Assembly: GCA_955652925.1 (NCBI GenBank)
Contig: CATPCO010000638.1
Span: 1-24,743, forward strand
Reading direction: 5' to 3'
Length of the DNA stretch: 24,743 bases
Source: an uncultured Xanthobacteraceae bacterium
GTDB taxonomy: Bacteria > Pseudomonadota > Alphaproteobacteria > Rhizobiales > Xanthobacteraceae
The notes beneath the pieces are model-generated. The model was not told the origin of the DNA and searched no databases. It saw only the letters and a program-made list of their open reading frames with translations. A program made the translations under genes and the position numbers. This document shows, piece after piece, positions 16,038 through 22,859 of the stretch (the first letter of the stretch is position 1; each line of letters starts with the position of its first letter).

Positions 16038-16066
16038 ACCAAGCCATTCGAACGCGTATGGTTGGT
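16038..16066. promoter_or_regulatory. Inverted repeat upstream of the amidohydrolase cassette
   Basis: ACCAAGCCAT (16038-16047) and ATGGTTGGT (16058-16066) form a dyad (one unpaired base) around a 10-base spacer. The dyad ends 25 bases before the GTG start at 16092. The half-site recurs directly as ACCAAGCCATT at 16105-16115, just inside the coding region. Dyad plus extra half-site at a promoter is a typical operator layout. The regulator is unknown. Confidence 0.4.
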
Positions 16067-16091
16067 GTAAGATGATTAACTCAGAACAAAC

Positions 16092-17171
16092 GTGACAAAC
16101 CTCGACCAAGCCATTGACTGCGACGTTCATCCGACCGTTGCGGGCATGCAGGCGCTGTTGCCTTACCTCGATGATTTCTGGCGTGAGGCGGTGGAGGAAC
16201 GCGGCATCAATTCGTTGGAGACGGTCAGCTATCCGCCCAACGCGCCGCTGACCTCGCGTCCGCAATGGCGCGGCAGCAGCGGGCGTGCCGCAACCTCCGC
16301 CTCCGACCTTGCCGCGCAGGTCTGCGATCGCTGGCATGCGGGGATTGCGATCTGCAACTGCCTCTACGGCGTGAGCCTGCCGTTCAGCGAGGACATGGCG
16401 GCTGCTTTTACGCGCGCGCTCAATGACTGGCTCGCGAAGGAGTGGCTCGATCGCGACCCGCGCCTGCGCGGCTCGATCGTCGTGTCCCTGCAGAATACCG
16501 AGTATGCGGTCGACGAGATCGAACGCTGCGCCAAGGACGCCCGCTTCGTGCAAATCCTCGTGCTGGCCATGCAGGAAACACCGCTCGGACGCCGCGCGCT
16601 TTGGCCGGTTTATGCCGCTGCGGAACGAAACCGGCTGCCGCTCGGCATTCATGCCGGGTCAACGTTTCGGCATTCCACGACCTCCCTCGGTTGGCCGAGC
16701 TACTACATCGAAGACTATGCCAGCCATACGCAGGCTTTCCAATCGCAGGTGGCAAGCCTTGTCTGTGAGGGCGTCTTTGCCAAGCATCCGGGTCTGAAGG
16801 TCGTGCTCCTGGAATCAGGCGTGACCTGGCTTCCCGCATTCCTCTGGCGATTTGCGAAATTCTGGCGCGGGGTACGCTCGGAAGTGCCGTGGGTCGACCG
16901 CTCGCCGGCCGAGATCGTGCGAGATCACTTCCGTCTGACGCTGCAGCCGTTCGACGCACCTGCTGATTCCGACATCGTGGAAAGAACCATCGATCACCTG
17001 CGTTCCGATGATATGCTGCTCTACGCGTCGGATTACCCACATTGGCAGTTCGATGCCGACGAGGTCATCCCGGCGGGGATGCCGCTTTCGCTGCGCCGGA
17101 AAATTCTGGTCGAGAATCCACTTGCGACGTATGATCGGATCAAGCTACCCGGGGCGCAGAACAAGGCCTAG
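16092..17171 (+). CDS. Amidohydrolase-2 family metal-dependent hydrolase/decarboxylase (first paralog)
   Basis: The 359-residue protein belongs to the amidohydrolase-2 (ACMSD-like) TIM-barrel family, whose members hydrolyse C-N or C-O bonds or decarboxylate aromatic and related acids. Metal-site candidates are Asp11 and His13 in DCDVHP, His187 in LGIHAGS and Asp314 in YASDYPHW. RDPRLRGSIVVSLQNTEYAVDEIERC (121-146) and QSQVASLVCEGVFAKHPGLKVVLLESG (217-243) are typical of the family. The start is GTG at 16092: an in-frame TAA lies 15 bases upstream, and the first internal ATG would lose the metal motif. The ribosome site is weak. The second paralog shares the motif order but differs at the C-terminus (ENPLATYDRI against GNARALYRFA). 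The substrate is unknown. Confidence 0.87.
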   Translation: MTNLDQAIDCDVHPTVAGMQALLPYLDDFWREAVEERGINSLETVSYPPNAPLTSRPQWRGSSGRAATSASDLAAQVCDRWHAGIAICNCLYGVSLPFSEDMAAAFTRALNDWLAKEWLDRDPRLRGSIVVSLQNTEYAVDEIERCAKDARFVQILVLAMQETPLGRRALWPVYAAAERNRLPLGIHAGSTFRHSTTSLGWPSYYIEDYASHTQAFQSQVASLVCEGVFAKHPGLKVVLLESGVTWLPAFLWRFAKFWRGVRSEVPWVDRSPAEIVRDHFRLTLQPFDAPADSDIVERTIDHLRSDDMLLYASDYPHWQFDADEVIPAGMPLSLRRKILVENPLATYDRIKLPGAQNKA

Positions 17172-17227
17172 TGGTGCGCGGCACGCGGGATTGATGAAGA
17201 CACCGTTTTGGAGCGAGGAGTTGCTCT

Positions 17228-18328
17228 ATGAATATTGAGGTGAGGAGGCCCGAGCGCGCGGCGAAGGCACGGATCGGGATCATCGACTGCGATATCCATC
17301 CCAAAAGCTCGCTGGACGATCTGCGCCCATATCTGAGCAATCGCTGGTGGAATTATTTGCAGACCTACGGCCAGCGCCAGCGGCACGGTTATGTGAAGGG
17401 CTTTCCATACCCGAAGAGTCAGCCCCTTGCTTGCAGGCGCGATGCCTGGCCGCCGGGCGGCGGGCTGCCCGCGAGCGATCTCGATTTCATGCGTGAACAG
17501 CATCTCGATTTGTACGGCATTGAGTGGGGAGTGATGAATCCGCTCTCGCCCAGTGGGCAGGGCGAGCAGAACGATGAGCTCAGTGCGGCGATGGCTTTTG
17601 CCGCCAATGAATATCAACTGGAGGGCTGGAACAAACGTGATCCGCGTCTCAAAGCATCCCTGATCATCCCGTACGAGAACACCGAGTTCGCATGCGCCGA
17701 GATTCGCAAGCGCGCCGGCGACCGCCGCTTTGCTCACGTGCTGTTTCTGAGCCGAACAAGCGAGCTATTGGGCAGGCGCCGGTATTGGCCGATCTTCGAA
17801 TCCGCCGTCGAAGCGGGATTCCCGGTCGGTATCCATGTCTTCGGGTACAGCGGCCGCCCCATGAGCAACACCGGCTGGCCCTCGTTTTACATTGAGGAAA
17901 TTACCGAGCACTCCGCCTCGCTGCAGGCCTCGGTGGCGAGCCTTATCATCGAGGGCGTATTCGAGCGTTATCCCGAGCTCAAGATCGTGCTCATTGAAGC
18001 CGGCTTTGCCTGGATCCCGGCGCTTGGCTGGCGGCTCGACCAGAACTGGAAACGCATGAAGGACGAAGTCCCGCATCTGCGCCGGGCGCCGTCGGAATAT
18101 CTGCGTGAGCACTTCTGGGTGTCGACCCAGCCCATGGAGGAATCCGAGGACCCGGATCACGTGATCGAGGTGATGGACTGGATCGGCTGGGACAAGATCC
18201 TGTTTGCGAGCGACTATCCGCATTGGGATTTTGACGATCCGTTCCGGGCGCTCCCGCCGGGGCTCACCGAAGAGCAGCGCAACAAAATCTATGCCGGGAA
18301 TGCCAGGGCGCTCTATCGGTTCGCCTGA
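17228..18328 (+). CDS. Amidohydrolase-2 family metal-dependent hydrolase/decarboxylase (second paralog)
   Basis: The 366-residue paralog of the preceding gene has the same barrel layout: Asp22 and His24 in IIDCDIHP, KRDPRLKASLIIPYENTEFACAEIRKR (136-162), His203 in VGIHVFGYSG, GWPSFYIEEITEHSASLQASVASLIIEGVFERYPELKIVLIEAG (216-259) and Asp329 in FASDYPHWDFDDP. It ends with the canonical GNARALYRF. The ATG at 17228 follows GAGGAG (17215-17220) at 7 bases. It lies 56 bases after the first paralog, and its TGA shares one base with the ATG of the Rieske gene (TGATG), so the three are almost certainly one operon. Paralog pairs of this kind may form hetero-oligomers or act on successive intermediates; both ideas are inference. 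Confidence 0.88.
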   Translation: MNIEVRRPERAAKARIGIIDCDIHPKSSLDDLRPYLSNRWWNYLQTYGQRQRHGYVKGFPYPKSQPLACRRDAWPPGGGLPASDLDFMREQHLDLYGIEWGVMNPLSPSGQGEQNDELSAAMAFAANEYQLEGWNKRDPRLKASLIIPYENTEFACAEIRKRAGDRRFAHVLFLSRTSELLGRRRYWPIFESAVEAGFPVGIHVFGYSGRPMSNTGWPSFYIEEITEHSASLQASVASLIIEGVFERYPELKIVLIEAGFAWIPALGWRLDQNWKRMKDEVPHLRRAPSEYLREHFWVSTQPMEESEDPDHVIEVMDWIGWDKILFASDYPHWDFDDPFRALPPGLTEEQRNKIYAGNARALYRFA

Positions 18329-18741
18329 TGGCAAAACACGTGGTTGCGGCGGCCGCGGATATCCCGCCGGGAACCCGCAGGCTTGCCGAGATCGATGGCC
18401 GCCGAATCGTGGTATTCAACCTCGGAGGCAAGTTCTACGCGCTCAATAATCGCTGCCCACACCGCGGCGGAAGTCTGTTCCATGGCAAGCAGACCGGGTT
18501 GGTGGAATCGACGGAGCCCGGCCGCTACTGCTATTCGCGTCCGGGCGAGGTCATTCGCTGCCCCTGGCACGGCTGGGAATTCGACATCCGCACCGGTCAA
18601 TCCTGGTGTGATCCGGCCCGCGTTCGGGCGCGACGCTATGCTGTATCGGTCGAGCCTGGAACGAGGCTCGTGGCGGGACCCTATGTGGCCGAGACCGTGC
18701 CGGTCTTGATCGAGAACGAGTACGTGGTGGTTGAGGCGTAA
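18328..18741 (+). CDS. Rieske [2Fe-2S] ferredoxin-like protein
   Basis: The 137-residue stand-alone Rieske domain has cluster ligands Cys43 and His45 in CPHRGGSL and Cys78 and His81 in CPWHGWEFDIRTG. The stretch between the two motifs is 32 residues (46-77), about twice the usual 15-17 of Rieske ferredoxins, and carries an additional Cys68. I have seen this long-spacer form annotated beside amidohydrolases and oxygenases. No oxygenase alpha subunit or catalytic iron motif is present, so the protein should be an electron carrier for a partner. The start codon shares one base with the amidohydrolase stop. glyA begins 20 bases after the end. The partner oxygenase or reductase is not in this window. 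Confidence 0.9.
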   Translation: MAKHVVAAAADIPPGTRRLAEIDGRRIVVFNLGGKFYALNNRCPHRGGSLFHGKQTGLVESTEPGRYCYSRPGEVIRCPWHGWEFDIRTGQSWCDPARVRARRYAVSVEPGTRLVAGPYVAETVPVLIENEYVVVEA

Positions 18742-18761
18742 GGCCGAGGCAATTTGATCCG

Positions 18762-20063
18762 ATGACCCATCCACGCCCCGCAATCGCTGACGACGCAACC
18801 CTGTTCACGGCCTCATTGGCCGAAAGCGACCCTGAAATCGCCGATGTTGTGCGGCGCGAGCTTGGACGTCAGCAGAACGAAATCGAGTTGATTGCCTCGG
18901 AAAACATTGTGAGCAGGGCGGTCCTGGAAGCCCAAGGATCGGTACTGACGAACAAGTACGCCGAGGGGCTGCCGGGACGGCGCTACTATGGTGGATGCCA
19001 GTTCGTTGATGTCGCAGAAACACTTGCAATAGAAAGAGTTACGAGACTCTTCGGAAGTAAATTCGCAAATGTGCAGCCCCATTCCGGTGCCTCCGCCAAT
19101 ACCGCGGCCTTCATGGCGCTGATGTCGCCCGGGGACACATTCTTGGGGCTTGCCCTGCCTGCTGGAGGCCACCTTACTCACGGATCGCCGGTGAATATGT
19201 CGGGGCGCTGGTTCAAGCCCGTGCCCTATGGGGTACGCCGCGATGATCACCGCATCGATTTTGATCAAGTGGCCCAACTCGCACGCCAGCATCGGCCGAA
19301 AGTGATTATTGCCGGGGGATCGGCCTATCCGCGCGTCCTCGATTTCCGTCGATTTCGGGCCATCGCCGACGAGGTCGGGGCCAAGCTCCTCGTCGACATG
19401 GCCCACTTTGCGGGTCTGGTAGCCGGCGGGGTGCACCCCAGTCCATTCCCCTATGCCCATGTCGTGACTTCGACAGCGCACAAGACTCTCCGCGGGCCGC
19501 GCTCCGGCTTCATTCTCACCAATGACGAAGAGCTCGCGAAGAAAATCAATAGCGCCGTCTTTCCGGGCCTCCAGGGGGGCCCGCTGATGCATGTGGTCGC
19601 CGCCAAAGCTGTTGCCTTCAGTGAGGCGTTGCGTCCGTCTTTCAAGATCTATGCGAAGAATGTTGTCGAGAACGCCAAGGCACTCGCGGACACGCTTCGA
19701 TCGAAGGGTCTCGATATCATCTCGGGCGGTACCGACACCCATCTCATGCTGGTCGATCTGCGGCCCAAACGGCTTACGGGAAAAGTCGCCGAGGCAGCGC
19801 TGGGCCGTGCCCATATCACATGCAACAAGAACGGCATCCCGTTCGACCCGGAGAAGCCGATGGTAACCTCGGGCGTGCGCTTGGGCACACCCGCGGGGAC
19901 GACGCGCGGCTTCGGGGTCGGCGAATTCCAGGAGATTGGGGAACTGATTGTCGAGGTGCTCGATGCCCTCTCCCACAAGGGCGTCGATGCCGATCATTCG
20001 GTCGAAGCTGCCGTGCGCGAGAAGGTCAAGCAACTGGTCGCGCGGTTTCCGATCTACAGATAA
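18762..20063 (+). CDS. glyA: Serine hydroxymethyltransferase
   Basis: The 433-residue PLP enzyme interconverts serine and glycine and supplies 5,10-methylene-tetrahydrofolate. Lys241 in TSTAHKTLRGPRSG is the PLP lysine. NKYAEGLPGRRYYGGCQFVD (64-83), ASENIVS, GGHLTHGSPVNMSG and VDMAHFAGL (211-219) are all standard. Codons 85-103 (19014-19070) are strikingly AT-rich, about 39% GC by hand count, and use ATA, AGA twice, AGT and AAA, unlike the rest of the gene. The encoded residues are normal for SHMT, so the gene is intact. It starts 20 bases after the Rieske gene and could be transcribed from that cassette or from its own promoter. The folate one-carbon role is established for the family. Confidence 0.96.
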   Translation: MTHPRPAIADDATLFTASLAESDPEIADVVRRELGRQQNEIELIASENIVSRAVLEAQGSVLTNKYAEGLPGRRYYGGCQFVDVAETLAIERVTRLFGSKFANVQPHSGASANTAAFMALMSPGDTFLGLALPAGGHLTHGSPVNMSGRWFKPVPYGVRRDDHRIDFDQVAQLARQHRPKVIIAGGSAYPRVLDFRRFRAIADEVGAKLLVDMAHFAGLVAGGVHPSPFPYAHVVTSTAHKTLRGPRSGFILTNDEELAKKINSAVFPGLQGGPLMHVVAAKAVAFSEALRPSFKIYAKNVVENAKALADTLRSKGLDIISGGTDTHLMLVDLRPKRLTGKVAEAALGRAHITCNKNGIPFDPEKPMVTSGVRLGTPAGTTRGFGVGEFQEIGELIVEVLDALSHKGVDADHSVEAAVREKVKQLVARFPIYR

Positions 20064-20065
20064 AG

Positions 20066-20155
20066 GACGACAGACGACGGAGGACGGACCACGGAAGACG
20101 GAAGAGGAAAGCTGGAGTGTCTCTATCGGTCCTCTGTCCTCCGTCGTCTATCGTC
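20066..20155. repeat. Long imperfect palindrome (hairpin element) between glyA and nrdR
   Basis: The 20-base arm 20066-20085 is complementary to 20136-20155 at 19 of 20 positions. A further GGACC/GGTCC pair lies just inside (20086-20090 with 20128-20132), offset by a 3-base bulge. The sequence is built from GACGGA/GACGAC-like purine-rich units and fills the gap between the glyA stop (20063) and the nrdR ribosome site (GGAG at 20161). No T-run follows, so it is not a classical terminator. It resembles interspersed palindromic (REP/MITE-like) elements of rhizobial genomes; copy number cannot be judged from one window. Confidence 0.75.
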
Positions 20156-20170
20156 TGATTGGAGAATCCT

Positions 20171-20647
20171 ATGCGCTGTCCGAACTGCGGCAGCCTCGAC
20201 ACCCAGGTCAAGGACTCGCGACCGACCGAGGACAGCTCAGTCATCCGGCGGCGACGGGTTTGCCTTGCCTGCAACTTTCGCTTCACCACGTTCGAGCGTG
20301 TGCAACTGCGCGAGCTGACCGTCATCAAGCGCAACGGTCGGCGAGTGCCGTTCGATCGGGACAAGCTTCTGCGATCGGTGCAGATCGCGTTGCGCAAGCG
20401 TCCGGTTGAGCCCGAGCGGATCGATCAAACCGTATCCAAGATCGTGCGCGAACTGGAGACCCAGGGCGAGAGCGAAACATCCTCAGAAACGATCGGCGAG
20501 ATGGTGATGGAGGCGTTGCGCGCGCTTGACGGCGTCGCCTATGTCCGGTTTGCCTCGGTCTACCGCAATTTCCGCGAAGCCAAGGATTTCGAGGCTGTGC
20601 TCGACGAGCTGGCGGGCGAGGAAGAGCCGGCGGTGGTGAGAAAATAG
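20171..20647 (+). CDS. nrdR: NrdR transcriptional repressor
   Basis: The 158-residue repressor of ribonucleotide reductase genes senses ATP/dATP and binds NrdR boxes. The N-terminal zinc ribbon uses Cys3, Cys6 (MRCPNCGS) and Cys31, Cys34 (VCLACNFRF), followed by the ATP-cone, which begins at about residue 49 (VIKRNGRRVPFDRDKLLRSV) and ends near YVRFASVYRNF. The frame opens at a TTG four codons earlier, but the ATG at 20171 with GGAG 6 bases before it gives the universal MRCPxC start. I see no NrdR box here, so its targets lie elsewhere. coaD starts 12 bases after the stop. NrdR next to glyA is a common alphaproteobacterial arrangement. Confidence 0.96.
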   Translation: MRCPNCGSLDTQVKDSRPTEDSSVIRRRRVCLACNFRFTTFERVQLRELTVIKRNGRRVPFDRDKLLRSVQIALRKRPVEPERIDQTVSKIVRELETQGESETSSETIGEMVMEALRALDGVAYVRFASVYRNFREAKDFEAVLDELAGEEEPAVVRK

Positions 20648-20659
20648 CCGAGAAACAGC

Positions 20660-21178
20660 ATGCCGCGGACCGCGCTTTTCCCGGGTTCCTTTGACCCTGT
20701 GACCAACGGGCATCTCGATCTGGTGCGCCAGTCTGTGCGCATCGCCGACCGGCTGGTCCTGGCGATCGGCACGCATCCGGGAAAGACGCCGCTGTTTGGC
20801 GTCGAGGAACGGCTTGCCATGCTGGCAGAGACCTGTGCGCCCATTGCGCGCGCAGCGGGTTGCGATTTTGCCTGCTCCACCTTCGCCGATCTCGTCGTCA
20901 CCGCCGCCCAGCGCGAAGGCGCCACCCTGCTTATCCGGGGGCTGCGCAGCGCGACCGATTTCGATTACGAGATGGAAATGGCGGGGATGAATTCCACCAT
21001 GGCGCCCGGCGTGCAGACTATTTTTTTGCCGGCCTGCGCGCTCACCCGCCCGATCACCGCCACACTGGTGCGCCAGATCGCTGCCATGGGCGGTGACGTG
21101 TCGCAATTCGTGCCGGCATCGGTTGCCGCCCGGCTGAAGGAAAAGTTTGCCGCCCAACACCGACAAGGAAAACGATGA
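20660..21178 (+). CDS. coaD: Pantetheine-phosphate adenylyltransferase
   Basis: The 172-residue cytoplasmic enzyme makes dephospho-CoA from 4'-phosphopantetheine and ATP, the penultimate step of CoA synthesis. The nucleotidyltransferase motif is ALFPGSFDPVTNGHLDLV (5-22). The second signature reads ITATLVRQIAAMGGDVSQFVP (131-151; the usual ISSTxVR with small substitutions), and LIRGLRSATDFDYEMEMAGMN binds pantetheine. Length is normal (about 160-170). It overlaps the start of the exported cyclophilin gene by 4 bases (ATGA at 21175-21178), indicating translational coupling. Confidence 0.96.
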   Translation: MPRTALFPGSFDPVTNGHLDLVRQSVRIADRLVLAIGTHPGKTPLFGVEERLAMLAETCAPIARAAGCDFACSTFADLVVTAAQREGATLLIRGLRSATDFDYEMEMAGMNSTMAPGVQTIFLPACALTRPITATLVRQIAAMGGDVSQFVPASVAARLKEKFAAQHRQGKR

Positions 21179-21825
21179 AAATCAACCGGTCATTGGTCTT
21201 GCTGGCTCCCGCGCTTCTGCTCGGCATTCTTGCCGGAACCGCCTTTGCTCAAACATCCAACCTTGCCAATCCTGCCGCGCTTAACGAGCAATCGCCGGCT
21301 ACCTACAAGGTTCGCTTCGATACCAGCAAGGGCACCTTCGTCGTCGAAGTGCATCGGGACTGGGCACCGAATGGTGCCGATCGCTTCTACAATCTCGTGA
21401 AAAACGGATTTTATGACGATACGCGTTTTTTTCGCGTAGTCAGCGGTTTTATGGTTCAATTCGGGATCAACGGCGATCCCCGCGTCGCGGCGCCCTGGCG
21501 TAGCGCAACAATGAAGGATGATCCCGTCAAGCAGAGCAATAAACGCGGAACCATCACGTTCGCAACCGCCGGTCCGGATTCCCGGACAAGCCAGGTGTTC
21601 ATCAACTTTGCAGACAATTCACCTCTCGATCGCCAGGGCTTCTCGCCGTTCGGTCAGGTGACCTCGGGAATGAGCGTGGTTGACGCGCTTTACAGCGGCT
21701 ACGGAGAAGGCGCGCCGTCCGGCCGGGGTCCTGAACAAGGTCGAATTCAACGGGAAGGGAACGCGTATCTAAAAAAGGACTTTCCCAATCTCGATTATGT
21801 CAAGAAAGCAACGATCGAAAAATAG
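21175..21825 (+). CDS. Exported cyclophilin-type peptidyl-prolyl cis-trans isomerase
   Basis: The 216-residue PpiA-like protein has an N-terminal signal peptide (MKINRSLVLLAPALLLGILAG, with cleavage expected after TAFA near residue 25). The mature protein is a periplasmic cyclophilin that isomerises Xaa-Pro bonds. Key residues in RFFRVVSGFMVQFGI (84-98) correspond to the Arg, Phe and Gln of the active site, and SQVFINFADNSPLDRQGFSPFGQV contains the core loop. The tryptophan in this loop of classical cyclophilins (WGKV in the neighbouring gene) is Phe here (FGQV). That change is common in bacterial forms and in other cyclophilins lowers cyclosporin binding. A C-terminal extension of about 35 residues follows the fold. 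It is coupled to coaD by a 4-base overlap. Confidence 0.92.
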   Translation: MKINRSLVLLAPALLLGILAGTAFAQTSNLANPAALNEQSPATYKVRFDTSKGTFVVEVHRDWAPNGADRFYNLVKNGFYDDTRFFRVVSGFMVQFGINGDPRVAAPWRSATMKDDPVKQSNKRGTITFATAGPDSRTSQVFINFADNSPLDRQGFSPFGQVTSGMSVVDALYSGYGEGAPSGRGPEQGRIQREGNAYLKKDFPNLDYVKKATIEK

Positions 21826-21999
21826 TCCCTAGCAGCCTTGGGGTTTCAACTGCGACGCGCGATATCTATTTCAATGCGATCCTGGCGTGGCTCGATCGCT
21901 GTACTCCGCTGGAATTCAGCGCAGGTTTGAGTGCCGCCATTATCGGGCGGCCGCTCGCCGTTCGTTTCGTGGACAACCGCAGCTTGCAGGAGCATTCCG

Positions 22000-22455
22000 A
22001 TGCCGGACAATGACAATACGCTCGTTCTCGAGACCACCCAGGGCCGGGTGGCGATCGCCATGCGGCCGGACCTCGCTCCCACCCATGTCGCCCGTATCAA
22101 GGAACTGGTTCGACAAGGCTTTTACGATGGGGTGGTGTTCCACCGCGTCATTGAGGGCTTCATGGCGCAAACCGGCTGTCCAGAGGGCACGGGAACCGGC
22201 GGCTCGGGCAAGAAGCTCAAGGCGGAGTTCTCCGGGGAGAACCACGTGCGCGGCACGGTTTCCATGGCGCGCGCGCAGAATCCCGATTCCGCCGACAGCC
22301 AGTTCTTCATCTGCTTTGCGGATTCGCCATGGCTCAATGGCCAGTACACGGTCTGGGGCAAAGTCACCGCGGGAATGGAGAATGTCGACAAGATCAAACG
22401 CGGGGAACCGGTTTCCAACCCCGACCGAATCGTCTCGGCGAAGCTGGCCGCCTGA
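22000..22455 (+). CDS. ppiB: Cytosolic cyclophilin-type peptidyl-prolyl cis-trans isomerase
   Basis: The 151-residue PpiB-like cyclophilin has no signal peptide. Active-site residues are Arg49 in FHRVIEGFMAQTG, Phe54, Gln57 and Trp119 in TVWGKVTAGM, with SQFFICFADSPWLNGQYT (100-117) as the core loop. The frame opens 23 codons earlier, but the ATG at 22000 is preceded by AGGAG at 7 bases and begins the fold directly. It lies 174 bases after the exported paralog, in a gap with no other gene. Together the two put a proline isomerase in each compartment. Confidence 0.94.
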   Translation: MPDNDNTLVLETTQGRVAIAMRPDLAPTHVARIKELVRQGFYDGVVFHRVIEGFMAQTGCPEGTGTGGSGKKLKAEFSGENHVRGTVSMARAQNPDSADSQFFICFADSPWLNGQYTVWGKVTAGMENVDKIKRGEPVSNPDRIVSAKLAA

Positions 22456-22464
22456 ATAGCAAGG

Positions 22465-22659
22465 CTACGCCGCAGCCTCCTCACACGGCGCCTCGCAGAT
22501 CCAGGCATCCCTGGCGAACCACTCATGCTCGGCATTGCAGTGCGGGCAATAGGCCCGTGCGAAGAAAACGGGGGTCGTTTCAAAGCTTTTGCGATCCGCG
22601 TTCATGCCGGTTCGAATATGGCGCCCGCTGCGCGGGCACTCGATCATCACCGCACCCAT
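22465..22659 (-). CDS. Small cysteine-rich (zinc-ribbon-like) protein
   Basis: The 64-residue protein has five cysteines: Cys8 (MIECPRSGRHIRTGM), Cys38 and Cys41 (YCPHCNAEHEWFARDAW), Cys55 and Cys59. A CPxxGxxIxTG strand followed by a CPxC knuckle suggests a rubredoxin- or zinc-ribbon-like metal site. I recognise the pattern from small conserved proteins in rhizobia but know no function. The ATG at 22659 follows GGGAGG by 9 bases; an internal ATG at 22647 is possible. It converges on ppiB (9 bases apart) and is divergent from the 94-residue protein across 200 bases. Confidence 0.82.
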   Translation of the reverse strand: MGAVMIECPRSGRHIRTGMNADRKSFETTPVFFARAYCPHCNAEHEWFARDAWICEAPCEEAAA

Positions 22660-22788
22660 GCTGACCTGCCTCCCTTGGTATCATTGATCCTCAGATAGCA
22701 AGGATGTGCGAACATTGTTTGACACGGTAGCGACCATATCGAGACGAATGCATTGAAAAATCTTCGACTTAGCTGCCCACAGGGAACT

Positions 22789-22801
22789 CGGTCCCGGACC
22801 G
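22789..22801. promoter_or_regulatory. 13-base dyad in a divergent promoter region
   Basis: CGGTCC and GGACCG flank a single C, giving a perfect 13-base dyad in the gap 22660-22859. TTGACA at 22719-22724 is the best -35-like hexamer in the gap and TATAAC at 22826-22831 the best -10-like one, but they are not spaced as one promoter. Assignment of either to a gene is uncertain. Confidence 0.25.
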
Positions 22802-22859
22802 GAACCAAGCTCGGGCGCAGGACGTTATAACGATTCAAACCGATCCCAGAGGACATGCG

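Noticed and set aside
18813..20033. A 406-codon minus-strand open frame
   Set aside because: It lies entirely antisense to glyA, whose motifs are unambiguous. Its length is an effect of high GC at third codon positions.
21421..21437. ACGCG and CGCGT around seven T, resembling a terminator hairpin
   Set aside because: The T-run is the loop, not a tail, and the sequence encodes the conserved RFFRVV active-site strand of the exported cyclophilin.
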